54,745 bases of DNA from Candidatus Enterocloster excrementipullorum. GTDB lineage: Bacteria; Bacillota; Clostridia; Lachnospirales; Lachnospiraceae. A program made the position numbers and the translations under genes. Each line of letters begins with the position of its first letter. Position 1 is the stretch's first letter. The stretch covers positions 1 to 54,745 of the forward strand of contig DWWT01000028.1 in the NCBI GenBank assembly GCA_019119575.1, read 5' to 3'. Below, one piece after another: positions 42,143-50,197 of this stretch. The notes beneath the pieces were generated by a model, which did not search any database, had not been told where the DNA came from, and saw only the letters and a list, made by a program, of their open reading frames with translations.

Positions 42143-42454
42143 TCACTCCTTCGTCATCTGGGCAAACAGTCTCTCCACATAAGCCTTGTGGTTTTTCTCG
42201 TAGCTTTCCTCCAGGGCCTTTAAAAATGCCTCGGAATCTGCCGTCTGCTTTTCCAGCATATCCTTCATTTCTTTTTCCATTCTGGAGCGAATCTCACTTA
42301 TACGCTCTGCGGTCTTCTTTTCCAGATTTAAATCAAAAGCAGCCGTTCTCTCTTCCATTTCCTGAGCAAACGCCTTCTTTCTGGCATTTGTCTCCTCCAT
42401 AATAGAGCTGGCTGCTTCATCGATCTCGGACAATTTGTTGATCACAGTATCCAT
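42143..42454 (-). CDS. V-type ATPase small coiled-coil stalk subunit (G/H type)
   Basis: First gene of the ATPase operon, 103 residues: MDTVINKLSEIDEAASSIME, then one continuous charged helix to the end. Such proteins form the heterodimeric peripheral stalk with subunit E. AAGGAGG lies 8 nt before the ATG at 42454. The name G, H or NtpF differs between species, so no symbol is given. Confidence 0.8.
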   Translation of the reverse strand: MDTVINKLSEIDEAASSIMEETNARKKAFAQEMEERTAAFDLNLEKKTAERISEIRSRMEKEMKDMLEKQTADSEAFLKALEESYEKNHKAYVERLFAQMTKE

Positions 42455-42651
42455 GTACGTTTTCCTCCTTGCTGCTTTCCCTTCTGTGCCTCCGATCTCA
42501 GTTCTCATAATTGAATTGTTTTGGTCTCAATACATAATACTACTTTTTTTTATTTTTTCCAGCTCCAATTTGTAAAATAAATCTTAATTAATCCCATTTT
42601 TTACGTCAAAACTGCCCAAACACCCCCGAATTTTGTCCCCCTCGGGGCCCT

Positions 42652-42713
42652 AAAAAAGGATGTCCAAACCGGTTCCCCTGCCTCTGCAGATACCGGCCTT
42701 GAACATCCCTTTT
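42652..42713 (-). terminator. Terminator of the DUF4145-SH3b gene
   Basis: On the minus strand AAAAGGGATGTTCAAGGCCGGT pairs imperfectly with ACCGGTTTGGACATCC, followed by TTTTTT. It lies 33 nt after the stop and before the V-ATPase leader. Confidence 0.75.
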
Positions 42714-42746
42714 GGTCCTGTATATGGTATTTTAACGTGCCCTGGT

Positions 42747-43769
42747 TTACTGCTGCTCAGCCGCCTGGGATTCTTCTTCTGAGGCCTCCGCCTGCGTTTC
42801 CTCTGCGCTCTCCTCAACCCGTACCAGATACTGGCTGGAAATATAGGCCTCCTGCCCTTCATAATTGATGACCGCCCAATCATTACTGTAGCGCTTCACA
42901 TAATCCACCTGGGTTCCATCCGCCAGCTGAACCAGAATACGGCTGTCTGTAGATGGCTCTGAACGGACATTGACACTGCTTCCATTGACTACCCAGGTCT
43001 CGGAAGCCGGCTCCTCCGTCTCCGGCTCTGTCTCCGGTTCCGTCTCCGGAGCCGTGGGCTGGGGCGGCACGGACTCGCTGGAAGCTTCGGTTACAACAGG
43101 AGCTGTGGTTGTCGCATCCGTTCCTCCCCCCTGGCCGGGCAGCAGCATGCGGATCACAACAATCAGGAGGATGATAACCAATACCGGAATCAGGAGCCTC
43201 CACACATAAAACATAGGAGAAACTCTCCTGCGCTTCTTGCGCCTGGCTGCCCCTGTGCGGGACGAGCTGCTGTAATTGGAACGGCCGGTACGGCCGGCTG
43301 ACTGCCCGCTCCTGGCCGAAGAAGAACGGCCCCCGGCCTGGCCCTGGCGCCCGGAAGCAGGCCGGGACTGCGCGCGGGCGGCGGGGCGGCCTGCCGCACT
43401 CTGCCGGCCTCCCGCGCTCTCATTGGCAAACGCAAAGACCTCCTGGTTCAGAAGCTGATACGCCTGATTCGCATCGTAGGCCGTGTCGTCTCCCTCGTGC
43501 ACCGCCTTATTGCCCAAAATACGAATCGTGTGATAGTTGTCCTTGGTGGCCTTGTCAATCCAGCGCCCTTCGTAAAGCTGGTCGATGGTGTCGGAGAGAT
43601 CCCCCTCAACCAGGCAGGCTTTCTCCGCCTGGCAGCGCACCATTATCTCCAATACCTGTCTGGCCTTCACCATCACCAGATTATATTCCTTGCGGGAAAA
43701 TAGCTGTTCCGCCTCTCTCACACCCTGCTGGATTCTCTGCCAGCTAGTGGTTCGTTCCACATTTGACAT
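42747..43769 (-). CDS. DUF4145-like domain, one membrane segment, extracellular SH3b domain
   Basis: A 340-residue bitopic protein. Residues ~1-115 are helical and resemble DUF4145/HEPN-like domains (YNLVMVKARQVLEIMVRCQA, GNKAVHEGDD). Residues ~120-190 are a low-complexity Ala/Gly/Arg/Ser linker ending KKRRR. One membrane segment follows (YVWRLLIPVLVIILLIVVIR), then a Thr/Glu/Pro-rich stretch and a bacterial SH3 domain (WVVNGSSVNVRSEPSTDSRI to AYISSQYLVRV). By positive-inside rule the HEPN-like part is in the cytoplasm and the SH3b faces the wall. Function is unknown. The gene is monocistronic and divergent from trmB. Confidence 0.82.
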   Translation of the reverse strand: MSNVERTTSWQRIQQGVREAEQLFSRKEYNLVMVKARQVLEIMVRCQAEKACLVEGDLSDTIDQLYEGRWIDKATKDNYHTIRILGNKAVHEGDDTAYDANQAYQLLNQEVFAFANESAGGRQSAAGRPAARAQSRPASGRQGQAGGRSSSARSGQSAGRTGRSNYSSSSRTGAARRKKRRRVSPMFYVWRLLIPVLVIILLIVVIRMLLPGQGGGTDATTTAPVVTEASSESVPPQPTAPETEPETEPETEEPASETWVVNGSSVNVRSEPSTDSRILVQLADGTQVDYVKRYSNDWAVINYEGQEAYISSQYLVRVEESAEETQAEASEEESQAAEQQ

Positions 43770-43816
43770 AAGAGTTCCTCCTTAGTATCTCCGAAAATCC
43801 GCCTATTATTACGTAT

Positions 43817-43845
43817 AGTATACAAGATTTTTTCCAATTTTGCAC
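43817..43845 (-). promoter_or_regulatory. Candidate promoter of the DUF4145-SH3b gene
   Basis: On the minus strand GTGCAA, a 17-nt spacer and TATACT, 48 nt before the ATG. The -35 is weak. Confidence 0.4.
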
Positions 43846-43896
43846 TATTATTTATAAAAAATCAGAAAAATGTAAATACTCTCTCAAATTCACCAG

Positions 43897-43925
43897 TTGC
43901 AATTAAAATTCTCTGATGATACAAT
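43897..43925 (+). promoter_or_regulatory. Promoter of trmB
   Basis: TTGCAA at 43897-43902, a 17-nt spacer and TACAAT at 43920-43925, 56 nt before the trmB ATG. Confidence 0.6.
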
Positions 43926-43981
43926 ACCCTCAATGATCTGGGGAATACCCCAAATATACAACGGAAAGGACATTTACATTT

Positions 43982-44638
43982 ATGCGTCTGCGCCACATAC
44001 CAGGGGCTGAAGAGGCCATTGCTTCCAGCCCTTATGTCATCCAGGATCCGGAGCAGAAAAAAGGCTGCTGGAGCCAGGTATTCGGAAACTCCCACCCCAT
44101 TGAAATCGAAGTGGGCATGGGGAAGGGACGCTTCATTATGGAGCTGGCTCTCTCCCACCCCGAGATCAATTATATCGGAATCGAGCGGTATCCCACTGTC
44201 CTCTTAAAAGGGCTGCAGAAGCGTTCCCGTTTGGAGCTGGCCAATATCTTCTTTCTCTGCATTGACGCCGGAAGCATGGCGGATATATTTGCGCCGGGGG
44301 AGGTGGCCCGAATTTATCTGAATTTCTCTGACCCCTGGCCCAAAGACCGCCATGCTAAGCGCCGGCTTACTTCCCCGGCTTTTCTCTCCGTGTATGAAAA
44401 AATTCTTGCTCCCCGGGGACAGATTGAGTTTAAAACAGACAATCAAGGTTTGTTTGACTACTCTATGGAATCCATACCGGCTGCCGGCTGGAATATACAG
44501 GAATACACCCGCGACCTGCACAAAAGCCCCATGGTTCTTGGGAATGTGATGACAGAGTACGAGATGAAATTTTCCGCCATGGGAAAGCCGATCTGCAAAC
44601 TTATTGCACAGCCCGGCAATACGGAGCATATGCTGTAA
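43982..44638 (+). CDS. trmB: tRNA (guanine-N7)-methyltransferase TrmB
   Basis: Methylates G46 of tRNAs with S-adenosylmethionine. Class I fold motifs are IEVGMGKGRFIMELALSHPE (SAM site), NYIGIERYPTVLLKG and the family signature LNFSDPWPKDRHAKRRLTSP. 218 residues is typical. The ribosome-binding site is weak (AAAGGA, 13 nt from the ATG). Two further genes follow on the same strand. Confidence 0.96.
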   Translation: MRLRHIPGAEEAIASSPYVIQDPEQKKGCWSQVFGNSHPIEIEVGMGKGRFIMELALSHPEINYIGIERYPTVLLKGLQKRSRLELANIFFLCIDAGSMADIFAPGEVARIYLNFSDPWPKDRHAKRRLTSPAFLSVYEKILAPRGQIEFKTDNQGLFDYSMESIPAAGWNIQEYTRDLHKSPMVLGNVMTEYEMKFSAMGKPICKLIAQPGNTEHML

Positions 44639-44666
44639 GTAAGATATATCCGCAGGAGGAATCCCC

Positions 44667-44831
44667 ATGCCCCTTCCGCCTTCCGTCACCCGCGCGCTCT
44701 TAAAAGCTACCTGTGACAAAACCGCCCTGGACCGAAAGGCTCTGCGCCTTGGCCGTTCCTTCCGGGAAGTCAATGAACTCCTTGGAAAACGGCCCCCGAA
44801 AAACCACCGGCCCGGTTCCGGCAGATCATAA
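44667..44831 (+). CDS. Small basic hypothetical protein of 54 residues
   Basis: An ORF between trmB and the metallophosphoesterase gene, with GCAGGAGG 7 nt before its ATG. It begins MPLPPSVTRALLKATCDKTA and ends in a basic Pro/Lys/Arg tail. It lies 28 nt after trmB and 20 nt before the next gene, as expected for an operon member. I recognise no family. A predicted helix LRLGRSFREVNELL is the only structural hint. Confidence 0.5.
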   Translation: MPLPPSVTRALLKATCDKTALDRKALRLGRSFREVNELLGKRPPKNHRPGSGRS

Positions 44832-44851
44832 AATTTGTTGAGGAGACTTTT

Positions 44852-45658
44852 ATGGCTTTTTCCCTTTCATCATTCTTTGACCGAAAGCTCACAGTGAGCC
44901 ATTTTAAAGAGGCTTCCGCAAAGCTCTCCCAGCCTCTGACTGCCGTGCTCCTCTCGGATCTTCACGGTACGATGTACGGCCAAAAGCAGGAGTGCCTTCT
45001 GGAAGCCATACGCGGCCAATCCCCGGATCTGATCCTCATGGCCGGGGACATGGCTGATCCCAAAGTTCCTCTGGAAAATTTTTTGTGCCTTTTGGACGGC
45101 CTGGGAGCTGACACCCCTTCTTTTTATGTTTCGGGAAACCATGAACAGTGGACCCGGGACATGCCCAGGCTAGAACGCAGCTTTCAGTCCAGAGGGGTCT
45201 GTGTACTTAAGGGATCCGGGGTTTCTATAGAAATAAAAGGCCAGCGGCTTCTTATCTGCGGTGTGGATGATCCCCACGCGTTCACCCTTTCCCACCATTC
45301 TCTTTCCCTGCCTCCGGAATGGAAACAGCAGATTCACAGCTGCCGCGCTCTTGCAGCTTCCTATCCGGATACTTACCGTATCCTTCTGTCCCACCGCCCG
45401 GAGCCCGTGGCTTATTACAGGGACAGCCGTTTTGACCTGGTGGCTGCAGGCCACGCCCATGGGGGCCAGGTGCGCCTGCCCTTCTGTCCCGGAGGTCTCT
45501 TTGCGCCCCACCAGGGATTTTTCCCCCGCTATGCCGGCGGGCAGTACCATCTGGGTTCCTCTTCCCTCATTGTCAGCCGCGGGCTCTGCCTGAACCGGCT
45601 TCCCCGGATCTGCAATCCTCCGGAGCTGGTGGTAATGGATCTTCTTCCCGCTATCTGA
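44852..45658 (+). CDS. Metallophosphoesterase (calcineurin-like)
   Basis: Binuclear metal phosphoesterase of 268 residues. The five family motifs are present: LLSDLHGTMYG (DxH), LMAGDMADP (GDxxD), YVSGNHEQW (GNHE), ILLSHRPEP and AAGHAHGGQVRLP (GHxH). The end, GLCLNRLPRICNPPELVVMD, is like the YkuE-type hydrolases that act on lipid or nucleotide phosphates. No membrane segment is seen near the N-terminus, so it is likely cytoplasmic or peripheral. Substrate unknown. Confidence 0.9.
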   Translation: MAFSLSSFFDRKLTVSHFKEASAKLSQPLTAVLLSDLHGTMYGQKQECLLEAIRGQSPDLILMAGDMADPKVPLENFLCLLDGLGADTPSFYVSGNHEQWTRDMPRLERSFQSRGVCVLKGSGVSIEIKGQRLLICGVDDPHAFTLSHHSLSLPPEWKQQIHSCRALAASYPDTYRILLSHRPEPVAYYRDSRFDLVAAGHAHGGQVRLPFCPGGLFAPHQGFFPRYAGGQYHLGSSSLIVSRGLCLNRLPRICNPPELVVMDLLPAI

Positions 45659-45707
45659 ACTATATAACAGGAAATGAAATTTTTCGTGAATTTTTTATTA
45701 AAAAACC

Positions 45708-45736
45708 TTGACTTTTTTCTGGTAAAACATTATAAT
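45708..45736 (+). promoter_or_regulatory. Strong promoter of tRNA-Lys
   Basis: TTGACT, a 17-nt spacer and TATAAT at 45731-45736, 33 nt before the tRNA. Close to the full consensus. With no terminator seen after the tRNA, it may also serve the DUF1461 and carboxypeptidase genes. Confidence 0.88.
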
Positions 45737-45769
45737 GAGGGACGTGTCACTGAAAAAGATAATTGTGAA

Positions 45770-45842
45770 GCGCCCTTAGCTCAGTTGGTAGAGCAGTAGA
45801 CTCTTAATCTATTTGTCCAGGGTTCGAGTCCCTGAGGGCGCA
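45770..45842 (+). tRNA. tRNA-Lys (CTT)
   Basis: Acceptor GCGCCCT/AGGGCGC with discriminator A at 45842, D arm TAGCTCAGTTGGTAGAGCA, anticodon loop CTCTTAA giving CTT, short variable loop, T arm CCAGGGTTCGAGTCCCTG. No CCA encoded. Confidence 0.95.
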
Positions 45843-45921
45843 CTTGAAGGTCTGACTTTGCAGATACAGGAAGCTGCGGGGTTGGACTTTTCTTTTTATC
45901 CATGTTTTAAGGAGGATTGCT

Positions 45922-46638
45922 ATGAAACCAATTCACTGGCTGGCCGGTATCTTTACTGCCTTCTGCCTTATGATTATTCTGCTCATCACATCCGTGGAGG
46001 CGGTGGTTTACTGGACCCCTGGATATTTTGAGCGGGAATACACGAAATATAATGTTCTGGACAGCCTCCCCTCCATGACTATGGAGGATCTTCTGGAGGT
46101 CACGGATGAGATGATGGATTATCTGAAAGGAGAGAGGGAGGATCTCCACGTGGTCACCGTCATGGACGGCCAGGAACGGGAATTTTTTAATGAACGGGAA
46201 ATCGCGCACATGGAGGATGTGCAGGTTCTCTTTCTCCGGGCCATGTCCCTCCGCCGGGCCTGTATTTTCATCTGTGTCCTGTGCCTGGGCTTTCTCTTCC
46301 TCACAAAGGCGCCTGTGCGGCGGGTACTTCCCCCTTCCATCTGTGCGGGAACCGGATTGTTTTTCGGCATAACCGCAATTCTTGCCCTGATTATCTCCGG
46401 GGACTTTACAAAATACTTCGTTATCTTTCACCATATTTTCTTTGACAATGACCTGTGGATCCTTGATCCGGCCACGGACATGCTGATCAACATTGTGCCC
46501 GAAGGCTTCTTTATGGATACTGCGGCCCGTATAGCGCTCCTGTTCGGCGCATCTTCCGCGGTTCTCTTCGGCATCTGCCTTTTTCTCACGCTCCGCGGGC
46601 GCAGCCGCGCTTTACTTGCCGGGAAAAATATTTTATAA
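45922..46638 (+). CDS. DUF1461 (TIGR01906-type) integral membrane protein
   Basis: 238 residues with four to five membrane segments: ~5-28, then an exported loop (YWTPGYFEREYTKYNVLDSL, the family signature, with MTMEDLLEVTDEMMDYLKG), and segments at ~112-130, ~142-160 and ~205-225. The family is common in Firmicutes and has no known function. AAGGAGG lies before the ATG. It precedes the carboxypeptidase gene by 30 nt on the same strand, so a cell-envelope role is a reasonable guess. Confidence 0.85.
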   Translation: MKPIHWLAGIFTAFCLMIILLITSVEAVVYWTPGYFEREYTKYNVLDSLPSMTMEDLLEVTDEMMDYLKGEREDLHVVTVMDGQEREFFNEREIAHMEDVQVLFLRAMSLRRACIFICVLCLGFLFLTKAPVRRVLPPSICAGTGLFFGITAILALIISGDFTKYFVIFHHIFFDNDLWILDPATDMLINIVPEGFFMDTAARIALLFGASSAVLFGICLFLTLRGRSRALLAGKNIL

Positions 46639-46668
46639 TGGTAACAACACATTTTAGGAGACGGATAC

Positions 46669-48327
46669 ATGAAACGATTTATCCCGCTGCTCTGCTGTCT
46701 CTGCCTCATCCTGGGGCTGATGCCGCAGACGGCTTTTGCCGCTGTCCCTTGGCCCTCCGGCGTTTCTATCGAAGCAGACGGAGGCATCCTGATGGACGCG
46801 GACACCGGGACAATTTTATACGGCAAAAATATGGACCAGCCATACTATCCTGCCAGCATCACCAAGATCCTGACTGCGCTTATCGTTCTGGAGCGCTGCA
46901 GCCTGGATGAGATGGTAGAGTTCTCTTATGATGACGTGTACAATGTAGAGGCGGGAAGCAGCAGTGCCGGAATTGACGAGGGCGATGTTCTCACAGTTCG
47001 GGACTGTCTTTACGCCCTTCTGCTGGCCTCAGCCAACGAAAGTGCCAATGCCCTGGCCTGCCATATCAGCGGATCCCGGGAGGCCTTCGCGGATCTGATG
47101 AATGAAAAAGCGGCCTCTCTGGGCTGTACCGGAAGCCATTTTGCCAATCCCAGCGGTTTAAATGACGAAAATCATTATACAACCGCCCACGATATGGCTC
47201 TCATCACGCGGGAAGCCATCAAAAATCCTGTATTTTTGGAAATCAACGGTACGAGAAGCTACCAGCTTGCTCCGACCAAGCGAAGCCCGGAAGGCGGATA
47301 TGTGGCCAATCATCACCGGATGCTAAATAAAAATGAATCCGTCTATTATCCCGGCGCGTTTGCGGGAAAGACCGGCTATACCTCTCTGGCAGGAAACACG
47401 CTGGTCACCTGTGCCAAAAGAAACGATATGACTTTAATCGCCGTTGTTTTAAACGGCCATCAGTCTCACTATTCCGATACCAAGGCGCTCTTCGATTTTG
47501 GCTTCAATAACTTTCAGTCCCTTCGGGTTTCGGACTATGAGACTACCTATCAGTCCATTGAAAATGATATGACGATCGGAGGAATGACGGCCCAGGACGC
47601 AGTCTCCCTCACACTGGATCCCCAAGGGCGTGTAGTCATTCCCAAGGACGGAACCTTCGGGGATCTAACCTCTGTCCTGACCTATGATCTGGATTCTCAG
47701 GCGCCGGAGGGCGCTGTGGCCGCGGTTCAGTACGCCTATGAGGATCACAGTGCCGGGTTTGTCTATCTCATGGCCTCAGGTTTCTCTTCCTCTGTCCAGG
47801 GATCCGTTTCCGGCACATCCCAGGGTACACAGGGCGATTCCGCTGCGCTGCAGCCGGAACCTGCCGCGCTGTCTGCTCAGGGAGAGCAGGCCCTGCAGGA
47901 TACTCAGCCGGCCCAGGAGGCTCAGAATGCTGCGGTTTCCCATGCCGGAAACGGTGCTGCGGAAACTTCCCTGGAAAACGCCTCCCTGCCCTCATCTGCC
48001 GAGACTCCCGCTGAAGATAAGAGATCTCCGGAGGGAACCGCCACGGATATCCGAATCCCCGCAAATCTGTGGACTGTTTTGGGCATACTCTTCTCTCTGA
48101 GTCTGATTATCTCCATTGTGGCTGCGGTGCGCGTCCACATGCGCAGAAAGGAAGAAAGAGATCTTCTGGCACGGAGAAAGCGGCGGCTGGAACGCCTGGA
48201 GGATATCGGCTTTTCTTCCTCTGACTTTGACCAGCTGGTTGCCCAGCGGCGCCTTCAGTCCGCATCTTCCCGCCGGCCCAGGAGACGGCCCAGAAGACGA
48301 AGGGACAAAAAGTCCATTTTCCGTTGA
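46669..48327 (+). CDS. D-alanyl-D-alanine carboxypeptidase with membrane anchor and Arg-rich tail
   Basis: Low-molecular-weight penicillin-binding protein that trims the fifth D-Ala of peptidoglycan stems. A signal peptide (1-25, ending AFA) is followed by the S11 domain with SITK (S63, K66), SAN (S121-N123) and KTG (234-236). A beta-rich region follows to ~375, then a Gln/Ala/Glu-rich linker to ~460. A C-terminal membrane segment (~467-487) leads into a ~65-residue cytoplasmic tail that ends in a dense Arg/Lys cluster. Usual DacA proteins have an amphipathic anchor instead. AGGAG lies 8 nt before the ATG. Confidence 0.94.
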   Translation: MKRFIPLLCCLCLILGLMPQTAFAAVPWPSGVSIEADGGILMDADTGTILYGKNMDQPYYPASITKILTALIVLERCSLDEMVEFSYDDVYNVEAGSSSAGIDEGDVLTVRDCLYALLLASANESANALACHISGSREAFADLMNEKAASLGCTGSHFANPSGLNDENHYTTAHDMALITREAIKNPVFLEINGTRSYQLAPTKRSPEGGYVANHHRMLNKNESVYYPGAFAGKTGYTSLAGNTLVTCAKRNDMTLIAVVLNGHQSHYSDTKALFDFGFNNFQSLRVSDYETTYQSIENDMTIGGMTAQDAVSLTLDPQGRVVIPKDGTFGDLTSVLTYDLDSQAPEGAVAAVQYAYEDHSAGFVYLMASGFSSSVQGSVSGTSQGTQGDSAALQPEPAALSAQGEQALQDTQPAQEAQNAAVSHAGNGAAETSLENASLPSSAETPAEDKRSPEGTATDIRIPANLWTVLGILFSLSLIISIVAAVRVHMRRKEERDLLARRKRRLERLEDIGFSSSDFDQLVAQRRLQSASSRRPRRRPRRRRDKKSIFR

Positions 48328-48352
48328 ACTTCCTCCTGCAATCAGTTATAAT
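48324..48352 (+). promoter_or_regulatory. Promoter of the KdpD/KdpE-like pair
   Basis: TTGAAC, a 17-nt spacer and TATAAT at 48347-48352, 44 nt before the kinase ATG. The -35 overlaps the carboxypeptidase stop codon. Confidence 0.75.
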
Positions 48353-48395
48353 AATTCTAACCTAATGCACTGCTGTACACGGTCGAGAGGATATC

Positions 48396-49502
48396 ATGGG
48401 CATACTGCGCGATAAACTTTTTCATCTGAGAGCTGCTGTCACCGGCCTGGTCAGGAATCTTCCTATCACCATCGCCCTTCTGGCGGCAGCCTCTTTTCTG
48501 TCAACGGTTTTTTTTCATTTCAGTCAAAATGTGACAAACATTTCCATCATATTTATTCTGGCTATTATTCTCATCGCACGGGCCACCAGAAGCTACGGAG
48601 CAGGCATCCTGGCCTCTCTGTACAGTGTTTTTTGGGTAAACTATGCCTACACTTACCCCTATATGGCTCTCAATTTTACCCTGTCCGGATACCCTGTCAC
48701 CTTTGTGGGAATGGCCATCATCTCCTGCTTTACCAGCAGCATCTGCATCATGCTGACCCGTCAAAGCGACCAGCTGAAGGAGCAGGAGCGAAAGCTCATG
48801 GCAGCGGAGAAAGAGGCCATGCGCGCCAATCTCCTGCGTGCCATCTCGCATGATCTGCGCACCCCGCTGACCACTATTATCGGTTCCAGTACCACTTACC
48901 TGGAGCAGGAGGCAGATCTTACCGATACTGATAAACGCCGCCTGGTAGGCAACATTGAGGAAGATGCCCAGTGGCTTCTCAACATGGTGGAGAACCTGCT
49001 CTCCGTCACCCGGATCCAGGACGATAAGGGAGTTGCCTCCGTGGCAAAATCCGAGGAGCCCCTGGAGGAAGTTATCTCCGAGGCCGTCCAGCGCTTTAAA
49101 AAGCGTTTTCCCAACATGGAAATCCGCATATCCTTGCCGGAGGCCTTCATAATGGTGCCCATGGATCCCATTCTCATTGAACAGGTGATCAATAATCTGC
49201 TGGAAAATGCCTTCTTCCACTCCGGCAACCACATGATTGATCTGTGCGTTCAAACTTTCCCTTCCTTTGTGTCCATAACCATTCGGGACTATGGAACGGG
49301 CATTCCGCCGGATATTCTTCGTTCTCTTTTTGACGGTGCCGGCATAGACAGCAACCGCCAGGGAGACGGCCACAAGGGGGCAGGAATCGGCCTGACCCTG
49401 TGCAAAACCATTATAGGGGCTCACGGCGGAACGATTAGCGCCTCCAATCATCCTGACGGAGCTCAATTTACCTTTACCTTACCGAACTGGAGGGAATATT
49501 AA
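48396..49502 (+). CDS. KdpD-like histidine kinase lacking the N-terminal sensor domains
   Basis: 368 residues. Residues ~20-120 form the DUF4118 four-segment membrane region of KdpD (LPITIALLAAASFLSTVFFH, YGAGILASLYSVFWVNYAY). HisKA follows with phospho-acceptor H152 in LLRAISHDLRTPLTTIIGSS, and an ATPase domain with N box INNLLENAFFHS, DYGTGIPPDIL and HKGAGIGLTLCKTIIGAHGG. The KdpD N-terminal sensor and universal-stress domains (~400 residues) are absent. Its partner regulator follows by 2 nt. No kdpFABC transport genes are in the window, so control of potassium uptake is only one possibility. Confidence 0.88.
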   Translation: MGILRDKLFHLRAAVTGLVRNLPITIALLAAASFLSTVFFHFSQNVTNISIIFILAIILIARATRSYGAGILASLYSVFWVNYAYTYPYMALNFTLSGYPVTFVGMAIISCFTSSICIMLTRQSDQLKEQERKLMAAEKEAMRANLLRAISHDLRTPLTTIIGSSTTYLEQEADLTDTDKRRLVGNIEEDAQWLLNMVENLLSVTRIQDDKGVASVAKSEEPLEEVISEAVQRFKKRFPNMEIRISLPEAFIMVPMDPILIEQVINNLLENAFFHSGNHMIDLCVQTFPSFVSITIRDYGTGIPPDILRSLFDGAGIDSNRQGDGHKGAGIGLTLCKTIIGAHGGTISASNHPDGAQFTFTLPNWREY

Positions 49503-49504
49503 AT

Positions 49505-50197
49505 ATGATAACCAAAGCAAAAATTGTCCTGATTGAAGATGAGAAAAACATCTGCAGCTTTATTGAGAGAATCCTGGCTCCCCAGGGCTACCAGGTGACC
49601 AGCAGCGCCACCGGACGGGAGGGTCTGGATTTGATCAATTCCCTGCACCCGGATCTGATATTGCTGGACTTGGGCCTTCCGGACATGGACGGCCTGCGTA
49701 TTATTGAACAGGTGCGTACCTGGAGCGCGGCTCCTATCATTGTTGTCTCCGCCCGTACCCTGGAAAAGAGCAAAGTCGCCGCTCTGGATCTGGGTGCTGA
49801 CGACTATATCACCAAGCCCTTCGGGACGGCGGAGCTCATGGCCCGCATCCGGACCGCTCTCCGTCATCGGCAGAATCAGAGCGCTTATCCTAGCACCCGC
49901 TACGAAGTGGAGGATCTGGTCATTGACTTTGAACGGCGTCTTGTCAAAATGAAAGGCCAGGACATTCACCTGACCCAAATCGAATATAAGCTTGTCTCCC
50001 TTCTGGCGCAGAATGCGGGAAGAGTTATGACCTACGAGTCTATTATTTCCAAAATATGGGGGCCCTACGCGGACAACGATAACCAGATACTGCGGGTCAA
50101 CATGGCCCACATTCGGCGCAAGCTGGAGGAAAATCCGGCAGAACCCAAATATATTTTTACGGAGATCGGCGTTGGCTACCGGATGCGGGAGGAGTGA
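49505..50197 (+). CDS. KdpE-like OmpR-family response regulator
   Basis: Receiver domain with phospho-acceptor D55 (LILLDLGLPDMDGL) and K104 (YITKPFGTAELMAR), then a winged helix (IHLTQIEYKLVSLLAQNAGR, ILRVNMAHIRRKLEENPAEP). 230 residues. The wording LGLPDMDGL and ENPAEPKYIFTEIGVGYRM is typical of KdpE. GGAGG lies upstream of the ATG. Its last 41 nt overlap the end of the convergent exonuclease gene. Confidence 0.92.
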   Translation: MITKAKIVLIEDEKNICSFIERILAPQGYQVTSSATGREGLDLINSLHPDLILLDLGLPDMDGLRIIEQVRTWSAAPIIVVSARTLEKSKVAALDLGADDYITKPFGTAELMARIRTALRHRQNQSAYPSTRYEVEDLVIDFERRLVKMKGQDIHLTQIEYKLVSLLAQNAGRVMTYESIISKIWGPYADNDNQILRVNMAHIRRKLEENPAEPKYIFTEIGVGYRMREE

